From: WJKG01 sp964627305 | GTDB lineage: Bacteria; Zixibacteria; MSB-5A5; GN15; FEB-12 | Reading direction: 5' to 3' | DNA: 64,000 nucleotides | Assembly (NCBI GenBank): GCA_964627305.1 | Contig: CAZVHP010000007.1 | Location: 62,001 to 126,000, forward strand | Shown here: positions 32,694 through 41,703 of the stretch, piece by piece | Numbering within the stretch: position 1 is the first letter of the stretch | How the letters are laid out: every line of letters starts with the position of its first letter | Notes under the pieces: generated by a model | The model's input: only the letters and a program-made list of their open reading frames with translations | Told to the model about the DNA's origin: nothing | The model's database searches: none | Program-made: the position numbers and the translations under genes

Positions 32694-34063
32694 AGCGACT
32701 TGATTGCCTCCAGTAGTTCGTGTTTGTGAAGGGTTATGGACCCGGCTCCCATGGTGATGACCAGGTCACCCCTGCGGATATGCTTCATGGCTTCGGCGAC
32801 GCACTGCTGGCGTGGTCCGGCATAGACGAATTTTGTGAATCCCCGACTGTGGGCGTTGCTGACGAGGGCCTCGGAGGTGACTCCGGGGAGGGGTTCTTCG
32901 CGGGCCGGGTAGATGTCGACCAGCAGGGGGACATCGGCGGTCGAGAGGACATCGATGAAGTCGTCCATGAAATCGCGGGTGCGGCTGAACAGGTGGGGCT
33001 GGTAGAGGACGACGACACGACGCTTGTAGACCTCGCGGGCCATTTCGAGGGTGGCTTTGACCTCGGTGGGGTGGTGGGCGTAGTCGTCGACGACCATGAT
33101 GTCGTTGGCTTCGCCGATCAGTTCGAAACGTCGTCCGACGCCGGTGAAATGCAACAGGCCGTCGACGATGGTTTCGAAGGGCACCTCAAGCTCGGTGCAG
33201 GTGGCGATGGCGGCCAGAGCATTGGCGATGTTGTGTTTGCCCGGGACATGCAGGATGACCTCACCGAGCAGATCGCCGCGGTTGTAGACGGCGAAGGAGC
33301 TGCGTCCGGGTTCGAGGTTGACGTTGAGGGCGCGGAAGTCAGCATCGGTGTTGAAGCCGAAGGTGACATAGGTCCTGGTTAGCTTGTGTTTGAGGCGGCC
33401 CAGGTTGTCGTCATCGGCGCTGATGATGACCTCACCGTAGAACGGGACGCGGTTCATGTAGGTGAGGAAGGAGTTGAGCAGATCGTCCATACCGTCGTAG
33501 CAGTCGAGATGATCGGGTTCGATGTTGGTGACGACGGCCATGGTGGGAAACATGGAGAGGAAGGAGCGGTCGTACTCATCGGCTTCGCAGATGAGGTGGT
33601 CTCCCTCACCGAGGGCGGCGCCGGTGCCCATTTCGGTGACGACGCCACCGACAATGATAGTGGGGCGGTAGTTGCCGATGCGCATGATGCGTCCGATCAT
33701 CGAGGTGGTGGTGGTTTTGCCGTGGGTGCCGGCGACGCCGACGGAGAACTTGAGGCGCATGAGTTCGCCGAGCATTTCGGCCCGTTTGATGACGGGGATC
33801 CCCTGGCGCCGGGCCTCGACCACCTCGGGGTTGGATTCGCCGACGGCGGAGGAGATCACGACGACATCGACATCGGTGAGATTGGCGGCCTGGTGGGTGG
33901 TGTGAACGGTGATGCCGAGGGACTGCAGGTAATCGGTGACCTCGGAGGGGGTGTGATCGGAGCCCTTGATCTGGTAGCCGAGGTTGGACAAGATTTCCGC
34001 GATGCCGGACATACCGGCGCCGCCGATGCCGACGAAGTAGAGTCGTTTGACTTTCCCAAACAT
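32690..34063 (-). CDS. murC: UDP-N-acetylmuramate-L-alanine ligase
   Basis: A 457-residue Mur ligase that adds L-Ala to UDP-MurNAc. The N-terminal Rossmann motif is FVGIGGAGMSGIAE; the ATP loop is GTHGKTTTTSMI; later motifs are EADEYDRSF, DDYAHHPTE and YQPHLFSRT. The start at 34063 was chosen for the family N-terminus and AGGA upstream; the frame to 34405 overlaps murG and is not protein-like. murB and ddl, often next to murC, are absent here. Confidence 0.96.
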   Translation of the reverse strand: MFGKVKRLYFVGIGGAGMSGIAEILSNLGYQIKGSDHTPSEVTDYLQSLGITVHTTHQAANLTDVDVVVISSAVGESNPEVVEARRQGIPVIKRAEMLGELMRLKFSVGVAGTHGKTTTTSMIGRIMRIGNYRPTIIVGGVVTEMGTGAALGEGDHLICEADEYDRSFLSMFPTMAVVTNIEPDHLDCYDGMDDLLNSFLTYMNRVPFYGEVIISADDDNLGRLKHKLTRTYVTFGFNTDADFRALNVNLEPGRSSFAVYNRGDLLGEVILHVPGKHNIANALAAIATCTELEVPFETIVDGLLHFTGVGRRFELIGEANDIMVVDDYAHHPTEVKATLEMAREVYKRRVVVLYQPHLFSRTRDFMDDFIDVLSTADVPLLVDIYPAREEPLPGVTSEALVSNAHSRGFTKFVYAGPRQQCVAEAMKHIRRGDLVITMGAGSITLHKHELLEAIKSL

Positions 34064-34113
34064 GATTCGTCCTGTACTAAACCGTTCAATGGTCTGCGTC
34101 GCTGTTGGCGTTT

Positions 34114-35259
34114 TCACGGATGCGTGGTGTCCTTTCGTGTCGTTTCGATCAGGTTGATGATATCCTCGGCGATGACGTCGACGGCGGGACGTCGTCCTGC
34201 GCTCATGGCGCGGACAGCCTGCTGCATCTGCAGGAGGCGATCGGAGCGGACGATGTTTGCGGCCTCGGCGAGGATATCGCGGGTGTTGAATTCCTCTTCG
34301 TTGACGACGATGGCCGCGTTGGCCTTGACGAAGGCCTGAGCATTTTTTCGCTGGTGGTCGCCGGCGGCAAAGCGGTAGGGAATCAGCAGGGCGGGCAGTC
34401 CGCATGCTTCCAGTTCGGCCAGAGTGAGGGCGCCGGCACGGGCGACAGCGAAATCGGCGGCGGCATAGATACCGGCCATATCATTGGCAAAGGGGAAAAG
34501 GGACAGACCGAAGCCCTGGTCCTCCACCTGCGCGGCTACATCCTTGTAGTCCCTTTCCCCCGTTTGCCATATCAGTTGCACGTCATCGGGAAGGCCACCG
34601 GTGGTGAGGCTTCTGAGGATGGCCTGATTGACGGCGTGTGCTCCCTGGGATCCTCCCAGGATGAGAATTGTTTTTCGGTCGTGTGACAACCCGAGACTGG
34701 TGATGGCGCGGTGACGATCGCCGCGCGTGATTTCGTGGCGGACGGGGTTGCCGGTGGCCATGATGTGGGCCTCTGTTTTCAGGTACTGCCGGGCCTGTTC
34801 GAATCCGAGATAGATGCGTTGGACGTGCGGCGCCAGCCTGCGGGTGGTCATGCCCGGGAAGGAGTTTTGCTCCTGGAGGACGGCGGGGATACCGCGCCAG
34901 GCGGCAGCACGAAGCACGGGCCAGGCAACGTAGCCGCCGGTGCCGACGACAACGTGGGGGCGGAGGCGTTTGATCATGAGCCAGCACTTTATCAGCGAGC
35001 CGATCATCAGGAACGGGACGAGCAGGTTGGCGGGTGTGAGCGAGCGCGCGAGTCCGCGAATGTTGATCAGTTCCAGGGGGAAGCCGATGCTGTCGCGGCG
35101 GGCGTATTCGATCCCGCGTCTTGTGCCGACGAAGCGGATGTCGACGCGCATGCGCTCCATGAGCAGTTCCTGAACGCGGTTGGCGATGGCGATGGCGGGA
35201 TAGAGGTGTCCGCCGGTGCCGCCGCCGGCAAAGATGAGTCTGGCGACCTGCTCAGGCAT
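34114..35259 (-). CDS. murG: UDP-GlcNAc:lipid II transferase
   Basis: A 381-residue GT28 glycosyltransferase that turns lipid I into lipid II at the inner face of the membrane. The first glycine motif is FAGGGTGGHLYPAIA; further motifs are VVGTGGYVAWPVL, EQNSFPG, LGGSQGAHAVN and FAVARAGALTLAE. Length is slightly above the E. coli enzyme. The start overlaps the ftsW end by 8 bases. Confidence 0.96.
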   Translation of the reverse strand: MPEQVARLIFAGGGTGGHLYPAIAIANRVQELLMERMRVDIRFVGTRRGIEYARRDSIGFPLELINIRGLARSLTPANLLVPFLMIGSLIKCWLMIKRLRPHVVVGTGGYVAWPVLRAAAWRGIPAVLQEQNSFPGMTTRRLAPHVQRIYLGFEQARQYLKTEAHIMATGNPVRHEITRGDRHRAITSLGLSHDRKTILILGGSQGAHAVNQAILRSLTTGGLPDDVQLIWQTGERDYKDVAAQVEDQGFGLSLFPFANDMAGIYAAADFAVARAGALTLAELEACGLPALLIPYRFAAGDHQRKNAQAFVKANAAIVVNEEEFNTRDILAEAANIVRSDRLLQMQQAVRAMSAGRRPAVDVIAEDIINLIETTRKDTTHP

Positions 35260-36376
35260 GGTTCGGGACCTCCCGTCGAGACAGGTTCAGCAGCAGGCCG
35301 ACGGCGGCGCTGGAGATCAGCAGCGAGGAGCCGCCGTAGGAGATGAATGGCAGGGGCAGGCCAGTGACCGGCATGATGGCGGTGACGACGGCTATATTCA
35401 GGGCGATGTTGACGAACAGCAGCAGAGTCAGTCCGGAGGCAAGCAGGAAGCCGAAGCGGTCGGGCTGGTCCATAGCGATGGCGAGGCCGCGTTTTAGCAG
35501 GTAGAAGTAGGCACCGAGCAATGCGAAGAGACCCACGAGGCCGAGTTCTTCGCCGACGGCGGCGAAGGCGAAGTCGGTGTGCGGGTAGGGCAAAAAGAAC
35601 AGTTTTTGGCGTCCTTCGCCGAGGCCGGTGCCGAGGATGCCTCCGGAGCCGAGGGTGAGCGCGGCCTGTTTGACCTGATAGCTTCCCTGGAGGGGATCGA
35701 GGACCGAGTCGAGCCAGGTGGTGACGCGAGCTTTCTTGTATCCGAGTCCGAACACGAGGGCGCAGCCGCCGGCGATCATGGGGAGCACGAGCGTGGCCAG
35801 GTGAGTGATGCGTGCCCCGGCAAGGAAGAACATGCCCAGAGCAGTGGCGCCGATGACCATGGCGGTGCCGAGGTCCGGTTGGAGGATGATAAGTATCATA
35901 CCGAGGCTGATGAGCACGGCGTACGGGAAGATGAGTTGTTTCCATCGGGTGATGTCGCGGCGTGCGTTGGACAGAGAGAAGGCCAAAAAGATGACCATCA
36001 TGAGTTTGAAGAACTCGGATGGTTGTATGGACAGCCCGGCCAGGAGGATCCAGCGATGGGAGGCATTGCGGGCGGGCATGAGGAAGACCATGCCGAGCAT
36101 GACCAGGATGATGATCAGGGCGGGCACAGAATAGACGGCCAGTTTGCGGATGTCCAGACGCGTGATGAGGTAGACGGCTGCGAGGGACAGGATGGTCCAG
36201 AGGAACTGGCTTTTCATGAAGAACCACTGCGAGCCGTGTCGGCTTTCGGCGAGGATGGACGAGTTGGAATAGACCATGATCAGCCCGCCAACCAGCAGGA
36301 AGAGGAAGACCAGCAGCAGTCTCTCGTCGACGCGCTCTTTTTTAGAAGAGGAGCGCAGTGTGGTTCGTCTTACCAT
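35252..36376 (-). CDS. ftsW: Peptidoglycan glycosyltransferase FtsW
   Basis: A 374-residue SEDS-family protein with about ten membrane segments that polymerises lipid II at the septum together with FtsI. Characteristic stretches are SQWFFMKSQFLW, NASHRWILLAGLSIQPSEFFKL, LQPDLGTAMV and the C-terminal GLPLPFISYGGSSLL. The N-terminus is short and basic. The start lies 35 bases inside the end of murD, so the two are translationally linked. Confidence 0.96.
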   Translation of the reverse strand: MVRRTTLRSSSKKERVDERLLLVFLFLLVGGLIMVYSNSSILAESRHGSQWFFMKSQFLWTILSLAAVYLITRLDIRKLAVYSVPALIIILVMLGMVFLMPARNASHRWILLAGLSIQPSEFFKLMMVIFLAFSLSNARRDITRWKQLIFPYAVLISLGMILIILQPDLGTAMVIGATALGMFFLAGARITHLATLVLPMIAGGCALVFGLGYKKARVTTWLDSVLDPLQGSYQVKQAALTLGSGGILGTGLGEGRQKLFFLPYPHTDFAFAAVGEELGLVGLFALLGAYFYLLKRGLAIAMDQPDRFGFLLASGLTLLLFVNIALNIAVVTAIMPVTGLPLPFISYGGSSLLISSAAVGLLLNLSRREVPNHA

Positions 36377-37733
36377 TTTTCAATCCTGCCACGATCTCTT
36401 TGAAGACGCGGCCTCGTTGTTCGAAGTTCTCAAACATGTCAAAGCTGGCACAGGCGGGTGAGAGTAGCACGGTCTCGCCGGGGTGGGCGAGTGCGAAGGC
36501 CCGATGCACGGCCTGTTCCAGGGTGTCGACCATCTCGACCGGGAACTCCTTGCCGAGCTGGTGGAAGATTTTTTCTTTGGCTTCGCCGATGGCGATGATG
36601 CCCTTGATGCGGCCGGCGCCGTGTTTGATCAGGGGTTCATAGCCGGCGCCCTTGTCGCGACCGCCGGCGATGAGGTACAGCGGGGTGTCGACGGAGCGGA
36701 GGGCATAGCAGACGCTGTCGACATTGGTGGCCTTGGAGTCATTGATGAAGGTCACACCGGCGACCTTGCCGACCAGTTCGAGGCGGTGTTCGACGCCGGT
36801 GAAGGTGCTTAGGACCTCGGCCATGGCGTTCGGGGGCACCTCGTAGCGCATGCCGATGGCGACGGCAGCGGCGGCGTTTTGCAGGTTGTGGGGTCCGGGG
36901 ATACGAATGTCGCCGGTGGCAATAATGCGTTGCGGCTCGCGGTCGAAAATGCCCCAGAGGAATCCCTCGCGCACGAAAGCGCCCAGAGGAACGGCCTGCG
37001 TGGTGGAGAACCAGACGGCGGTGGCTTTTTGGTTGATGGTGGCGGTTGCGAGGATGGGATCATCCTGGTTGAGGACGAGGTAGTCCTCGCGGGTGAGGTT
37101 CTCGGCGACGCGATATTTGAGATTGACGTAGGCCTCGAAACTGCCGTGACGGTCCAGGTGATCGAGGCTGAGATTGAGGATGGCGGCAGTTTCGGGGTGG
37201 AAGGTTTCGATGGACTCGAGCTGGAAGGTGGATACTTCGACGACAGCGAGACCATCATGGGGGATGTCGGGGGCGATCTCGGAGAAGGGCAGACCGATGT
37301 TACCGCAGGCGGTTGCCTCGAGACCGCCGGCGCGGAGGATTTCGCCGGTGAGGGTGGTGGTGGTGGTTTTGCCGTTGGAGCCGGTAATGGCGACGATACC
37401 GCCTTGGCAGACCCATGCGGCCAGTTCGATTTCGCTGAAGCAGGGGATTCCCTTTTCGCGGGCGCGCCTGAGGATATCGATGGAGAGGGGCACTCCCGGT
37501 GAGAGGACGAGGAAATCGCAGGCGAGCAGTTTTTCGGAGTGGGCGCCGGTTTCGTACGGGATGGCGGCGAGTTTGAGTTGTCTGATCGGTTCGGCCAGTT
37601 TGTCGGTCGGGGCGGAGTCGGAGACGAATGGGCGACCGCCGTTGGTCTTGACGAGGAAGGCGGCGGCGATACCGGAGCGGGCCATGCCGATGATGCCGAT
37701 GTTGCGGCCGTGTATTTTGTCGCTTAGTGTCAT
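36342..37733 (-). CDS. murD: UDP-MurNAc-L-Ala:D-Glu ligase
   Basis: A 463-residue Mur ligase that adds D-glutamate. It has the N-terminal GIIGMARSGIAAA motif, ATP loop ITGSNGKTTTTTL, NLSLDHLDRHGS and NDSKATNVDSV. The ATG at 37733 overlaps the mraY stop as ATGA; the longer frame to 37769 lies inside mraY. Gene order mraY-murD-ftsW-murG is the usual dcw order. Confidence 0.95.
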   Translation of the reverse strand: MTLSDKIHGRNIGIIGMARSGIAAAFLVKTNGGRPFVSDSAPTDKLAEPIRQLKLAAIPYETGAHSEKLLACDFLVLSPGVPLSIDILRRAREKGIPCFSEIELAAWVCQGGIVAITGSNGKTTTTTLTGEILRAGGLEATACGNIGLPFSEIAPDIPHDGLAVVEVSTFQLESIETFHPETAAILNLSLDHLDRHGSFEAYVNLKYRVAENLTREDYLVLNQDDPILATATINQKATAVWFSTTQAVPLGAFVREGFLWGIFDREPQRIIATGDIRIPGPHNLQNAAAAVAIGMRYEVPPNAMAEVLSTFTGVEHRLELVGKVAGVTFINDSKATNVDSVCYALRSVDTPLYLIAGGRDKGAGYEPLIKHGAGRIKGIIAIGEAKEKIFHQLGKEFPVEMVDTLEQAVHRAFALAHPGETVLLSPACASFDMFENFEQRGRVFKEIVAGLKNGKTNHTALLF

Positions 37734-38815
37734 CGTATCTTCAGGGTTGACAGGGTTAGCAGCGCACACATGGCGCCGATGATCCAGAACCGGATAACCA
37801 CTTTTTGTTCAGCCCATCCTGCCAGTTCGAAGTGGTGGTGGATAGGCGCCATGCGGAAGATGCGTTTTCCGCGCAGTTTGTATGAGCCTACCTGGAGAAT
37901 GACGGAGAGGGCCTCGATAACGAAGACACCGCCGACGATCACCAGCAGGAGTTCTTTTTTGAGCAGGATGGCGATGGCGCCGAGTGCGCCGCCGAGGGCG
38001 AGAGCGCCGGTGTCGCCCATGAAGACCTGGGCGGGGTTGGCGTTGAACCACAGGAACCCGAGGGCAGCTCCGATGGCGGCGGCGCAGAAGACGGTCATTT
38101 CGCCGGTTCCGGGCAGGTAGTTGATCTGCAGGTAGGAGCTGAAGTCGGTGCGTCCGGTGACGTAGGCCAGGCCGGCGAAGGCAACGAAGCAGAACATGCA
38201 CAGGCCGATGGCGAGGCCATCGAGGCCATCGGTGAGATTGACGGCGTTGGAGGCCCCGGTGATGACCAGCACGATGAAGGGGATATACAGGGCACCGAGG
38301 ACGAGGACGTAGTTTTTGACGAACGGAATGGAGGTAGAGCCATCGTAATGTCCCTCGGGGGCGACATACAGCAGGAGGAGTCCGAAGACGAGGCCGAGGA
38401 CGATTTGTCCGGCGAACTTGGTCCGGGCGACCATACCTTTGGGGTTGTGTTTGACGGCCTTGAGGTAGTCGTCGATGTACCCGATGAGTCCGAGCCAGAG
38501 GGTGACCAGGAGGACCATGAGGACATGATAGTTGCTCAGGTCAGCCCAGAGCAGGGTGGGGATGACGATGGCGGCGAGGATAATCAGTCCGCCCATAGTG
38601 GGAGTTCCGGCCTTGCTCTGGTGGCTGGCGGGTCCGTCCTGACGGATCTTTTCTTTGATCTGGTACTTTTTGAGCAGTTTGATGAACAGCGGGCCGAGTA
38701 TCAGGGCGATGATCAGGGCGGTAATGGCCGCTGCGGCCGAGCGGAAGGTGATATAGCGGATCAGGTTGAGTCCCGGGATCACATCTTTGAGGGGCAGCAG
38801 CAGGAAGTAGAGCAT
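37730..38815 (-). CDS. mraY: Phospho-MurNAc-pentapeptide transferase
   Basis: A 361-residue polytopic membrane enzyme that moves phospho-MurNAc-pentapeptide to undecaprenyl phosphate, making lipid I. Key motifs are GTPTMGGLI, GYIDDYLK (catalytic Asp pair), NLTDGLDGLA and the C-terminal HHHFELAGWAEQKVV. Ten membrane segments are expected. The ATG at 38815 overlaps the murF stop by one base (TGATG), which sets the start. Confidence 0.96.
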   Translation of the reverse strand: MLYFLLLPLKDVIPGLNLIRYITFRSAAAAITALIIALILGPLFIKLLKKYQIKEKIRQDGPASHQSKAGTPTMGGLIILAAIVIPTLLWADLSNYHVLMVLLVTLWLGLIGYIDDYLKAVKHNPKGMVARTKFAGQIVLGLVFGLLLLYVAPEGHYDGSTSIPFVKNYVLVLGALYIPFIVLVITGASNAVNLTDGLDGLAIGLCMFCFVAFAGLAYVTGRTDFSSYLQINYLPGTGEMTVFCAAAIGAALGFLWFNANPAQVFMGDTGALALGGALGAIAILLKKELLLVIVGGVFVIEALSVILQVGSYKLRGKRIFRMAPIHHHFELAGWAEQKVVIRFWIIGAMCALLTLSTLKIR

Positions 38816-40206
38816 CAGCGGTTCTCCTCGGGGGCGATGGTTTTCAGTACCTTGTCCAGCCCGGTACCGCGCGAGGCCTTGATAAAGATGTGGTCGCCGT
38901 CTTTGATGATGTTGCGGATGTCGGCGGCGCACTGCTCGGCGGTATCGTAGTGTTCGAAGCGGGTCGGGGAGACGCCTTCGCTGACGGCGGCGCTGATGGC
39001 ATGGCGCATATTGGGTCCGACCATGAGCGCGCGGTGGAAGTCATAGGCGGCGAGAGCGCGGCCGACTTGTTCGTGCAGGGGCACGGCCTGATCGCCGAGT
39101 TCACGCATATCGCCGAGGATGAGTACCTGGCGCATGCCGGGTCGCAGCGAGAAGAACGCTTCCAGACCAGCTTTGACCGATTCCGGGTTGGCATTGTAGC
39201 AATCGGCTACGATGCGCATGCCGTCGATTTCGATGGTCTGTCCGCGCATGGGTGCGGTTGACAGCTCGATCGACGGCGTGTCCACATTCTGGAAATCATA
39301 CCCCAGCGTTCTCAGAAGTGCCCAGGCCGCTAAGAGATTATACACCTGGTGGCGTCCGGGGAGTCGGATCATGAAGGCCTTGCCGTCGATGTTGACAAGG
39401 GTGGTGCCATTGGCGTTGTGGTCGATCCACTCGGGCTGGTAACGCGCGGGGGCATCGATGGCGAAGGTGATCATGTCCTCCCGCACCTTGCGAGCCTGAT
39501 CATAGAGGATGCGATCGTCGGCATTGATAACGACGGGCACGCCTGGTTCGGAGGCGGTGACGATCTCGAGTTTGGCGCGGGCGACATTTTCGACCGAATT
39601 GAGGAACTGCAGATGTGACGCGCCGACATTGGTGATGGCGACGATATCGGGTCTGACGAGCCGGGTGAGGCGGGTCATTTCGCCGGGAGTGGAGATGCCC
39701 ATTTCCATGATGGCGAGGTTGACCTGCGGTGGCATGGCAAACAGGGCCAGGGGCATGCCGAAGAGGTTATTGAAGTTTCCGGGGGAGCGATAGACGTGCT
39801 GTTCGACTGCCTGAGCGAGGGCGAAAGTGAATTCCTTGGTGGTTGTTTTGCCGTTGGAACCGGTGATGCCGATGACCTTTGTGGCGGATTGTCGGCGATA
39901 CTGGTAAGCGAGGCTGATCATGGCCTGATGGCTGTCGGGGACGGCGACGACGGGGATATCGCCGCGGATTTGGTAGAGCTGTGGGTAATTGGTTTCGACG
40001 AGCAGTCCGGCGGCGCCGCGTTGGATGGCGGCGGGGATGAAGTCGTGGCCGTCGAAGCGCTCGCCGGGGATAGCGACGAAGAGTTGTCCGGTCGCGATGG
40101 TGCGGCTGTCGATGGACACCCCGGTGAAGGAACGGGCCGCGACACCGCTGTTGTAGAGGGTGCCGCCGGTCATGGCTGCGAGTTGGTCGAAACGCAAGTG
40201 TATCAC
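38815..40206 (-). CDS. murF: UDP-MurNAc-tripeptide:D-Ala-D-Ala ligase
   Basis: A 463-residue Mur ligase adding D-Ala-D-Ala. The N-terminal domain has GVSIDSRTIATGQLFVAI, the ATP loop is GITGSNGKTTTKEF, followed by MEMGISTPGEM and DCYNANPESVKAGL. The start is a GTG at 40206 that overlaps the murE stop as GTGA, with GAGGAGAA upstream. The longer frame to 40617 is a shadow of murE. Confidence 0.95.
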   Translation of the reverse strand: MIHLRFDQLAAMTGGTLYNSGVAARSFTGVSIDSRTIATGQLFVAIPGERFDGHDFIPAAIQRGAAGLLVETNYPQLYQIRGDIPVVAVPDSHQAMISLAYQYRRQSATKVIGITGSNGKTTTKEFTFALAQAVEQHVYRSPGNFNNLFGMPLALFAMPPQVNLAIMEMGISTPGEMTRLTRLVRPDIVAITNVGASHLQFLNSVENVARAKLEIVTASEPGVPVVINADDRILYDQARKVREDMITFAIDAPARYQPEWIDHNANGTTLVNIDGKAFMIRLPGRHQVYNLLAAWALLRTLGYDFQNVDTPSIELSTAPMRGQTIEIDGMRIVADCYNANPESVKAGLEAFFSLRPGMRQVLILGDMRELGDQAVPLHEQVGRALAAYDFHRALMVGPNMRHAISAAVSEGVSPTRFEHYDTAEQCAADIRNIIKDGDHIFIKASRGTGLDKVLKTIAPEENR

Positions 40207-41690
40207 TTCTCCTCTGCGCTCGTTTGCGGGCTGTATCCGAGTTCGGCGAGAGCCTGGCGGGCGGTGTCGATGTCGGAGAATGGCAGGCGTTCGCCGTTGA
40301 TTTCCTGGTATGGCTCTGCACCTTTGCCGGCGAGCAGGACGATATCGCCGGCTTTGGCGCGGGTCAGAATGGTGCGAATGGCTTGTGCCCGATCGGGGAC
40401 GACCTCGTAGTTGCTTTTGTCGATGCCGGCGGTGACCTCGTCGATGATGGCCTGGGGGTCCTCGGAGCGGGGGTTGTCGGAGGTGAGGACGGCGAAGTCG
40501 GCACTGGTGGTGGCGGCTTTGCCCATCATGGGGCGCTTGCCGCGGTCGCGGTCGCCGCCGCAGCCGAAGAGGATGTGAAGGCGGCCGCTCTCGGAGAGTT
40601 CGCGTGCGGATTCGCACAGTCGCTCGATGGCATCGGGGGTGTGGGCGTAGTCGACGTAGACGGCGAAGGGCTGTCCGCTGTCGATGTAGTTGAAGCGTCC
40701 GGGGATCGGCTGGGATCGTTCAAGGCCGTTGACCACGTTGTCGATATCGACCCCGGAGGCAAGCCCGCCGGAGGCCGCGGCGATGGCGTTGATAAGGTTG
40801 AAGCGTCCGGGAAGCTGCAGGGTGACGGTTCGTGTTCCCATAGGGGTGACGAGATCGAAGTTGGTCTGATTGGGCTTCAGCTCGTAATTGGCGCAATAGA
40901 CATCGGCGGTGGTATCCTCGAGGGAGTAGCCGATGTGTGAGGATTTCAGGCGTCCCAGCAGGGGCCGGAATTCGGGGACATCGAGGTTGATGACGGCGTA
41001 AGACAGGGGGCCATCGAGGTAGTCGAGCAATTTGGCCTTGGCCTCGAGGTAGTCCTCCATAGAGTCGTGGAAGTCGAGGTGGTCGCGGGTGATGTTGGTA
41101 TAGACGGCGACGCGGAAGTTGATTTCATCGACCCGGTGCAGTGTGAGGGCATGGGAGGAGACCTCGATGACGGCGTTGACGCACCAGTTCTTCTTCATAA
41201 GGAACAGCAGGCGCTGGATGTCGAGTGACTCGGGGGTGGTGCGTACAGCGGCGAAGCGTTCGCGGCCGGTGTCATAGATCTGCGAACTGATCAGACCGGT
41301 GGTTTTGTTGCGGGCCTGGAGGATGTTGCGGATCAGGTGGCAGGTGGTAGTCTTGCCGTTGGTACCGGTCACGCCGCAGGACTTGATTTTGCGTCCGGGG
41401 TAGCCATAGAAGGCGGCGGCCACTTTGGCGAGGGCGGCGCGGGCGTTGGGGACGGTGACATGGATGTCGACACCCTGGCAGTGATCGCGTTCGCCGAGGA
41501 CGGCAACGGCGCCATTGGCGATGGCTTTGGGGACGAAGTCGTAGCCATCGTGTTTGAAGCCCTTGATGGCGACGAACAGGGCGCGGTCTTTGATGAGGCG
41601 CGAGTCGTACTCAACCTGTTCTATTTCGGTGTCGGGGTCGCCGGAGATGACGGCGTGGTCGATAGTGGCTGTAAGTTCGTGAAGTTTGAT
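40203..41690 (-). CDS. murE: UDP-MurNAc-tripeptide synthetase (ATC start?)
   Basis: A Mur ligase of 495 residues when read from 41690. The N-terminal domain is clearly coding and in frame (VEYDSRLIKDRALFVAIKG, typical of MurE residues 25-45). The ATP loop is GVTGTNGKTTTCHL; the DNPRSEDP motif indicates meso-diaminopimelate as substrate. The frame has no ATG, GTG or TTG before a GTG at 41423, which would delete 89 residues. Where the start should be, ATC at 41688-41690 is followed by AAACTTCACGAACTT, giving the family-like x-KLHEL, and AGGGAGGG lies just upstream. ATC may be a rare start codon, or a base error for ATG. It lies 13 bases after ftsI. Confidence 0.9.
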   Translation of the reverse strand: MKLHELTATIDHAVISGDPDTEIEQVEYDSRLIKDRALFVAIKGFKHDGYDFVPKAIANGAVAVLGERDHCQGVDIHVTVPNARAALAKVAAAFYGYPGRKIKSCGVTGTNGKTTTCHLIRNILQARNKTTGLISSQIYDTGRERFAAVRTTPESLDIQRLLFLMKKNWCVNAVIEVSSHALTLHRVDEINFRVAVYTNITRDHLDFHDSMEDYLEAKAKLLDYLDGPLSYAVINLDVPEFRPLLGRLKSSHIGYSLEDTTADVYCANYELKPNQTNFDLVTPMGTRTVTLQLPGRFNLINAIAAASGGLASGVDIDNVVNGLERSQPIPGRFNYIDSGQPFAVYVDYAHTPDAIERLCESARELSESGRLHILFGCGGDRDRGKRPMMGKAATTSADFAVLTSDNPRSEDPQAIIDEVTAGIDKSNYEVVPDRAQAIRTILTRAKAGDIVLLAGKGAEPYQEINGERLPFSDIDTARQALAELGYSPQTSAEEK

Positions 41691-41703
41691 ACTACCCTCC
41701 CTG

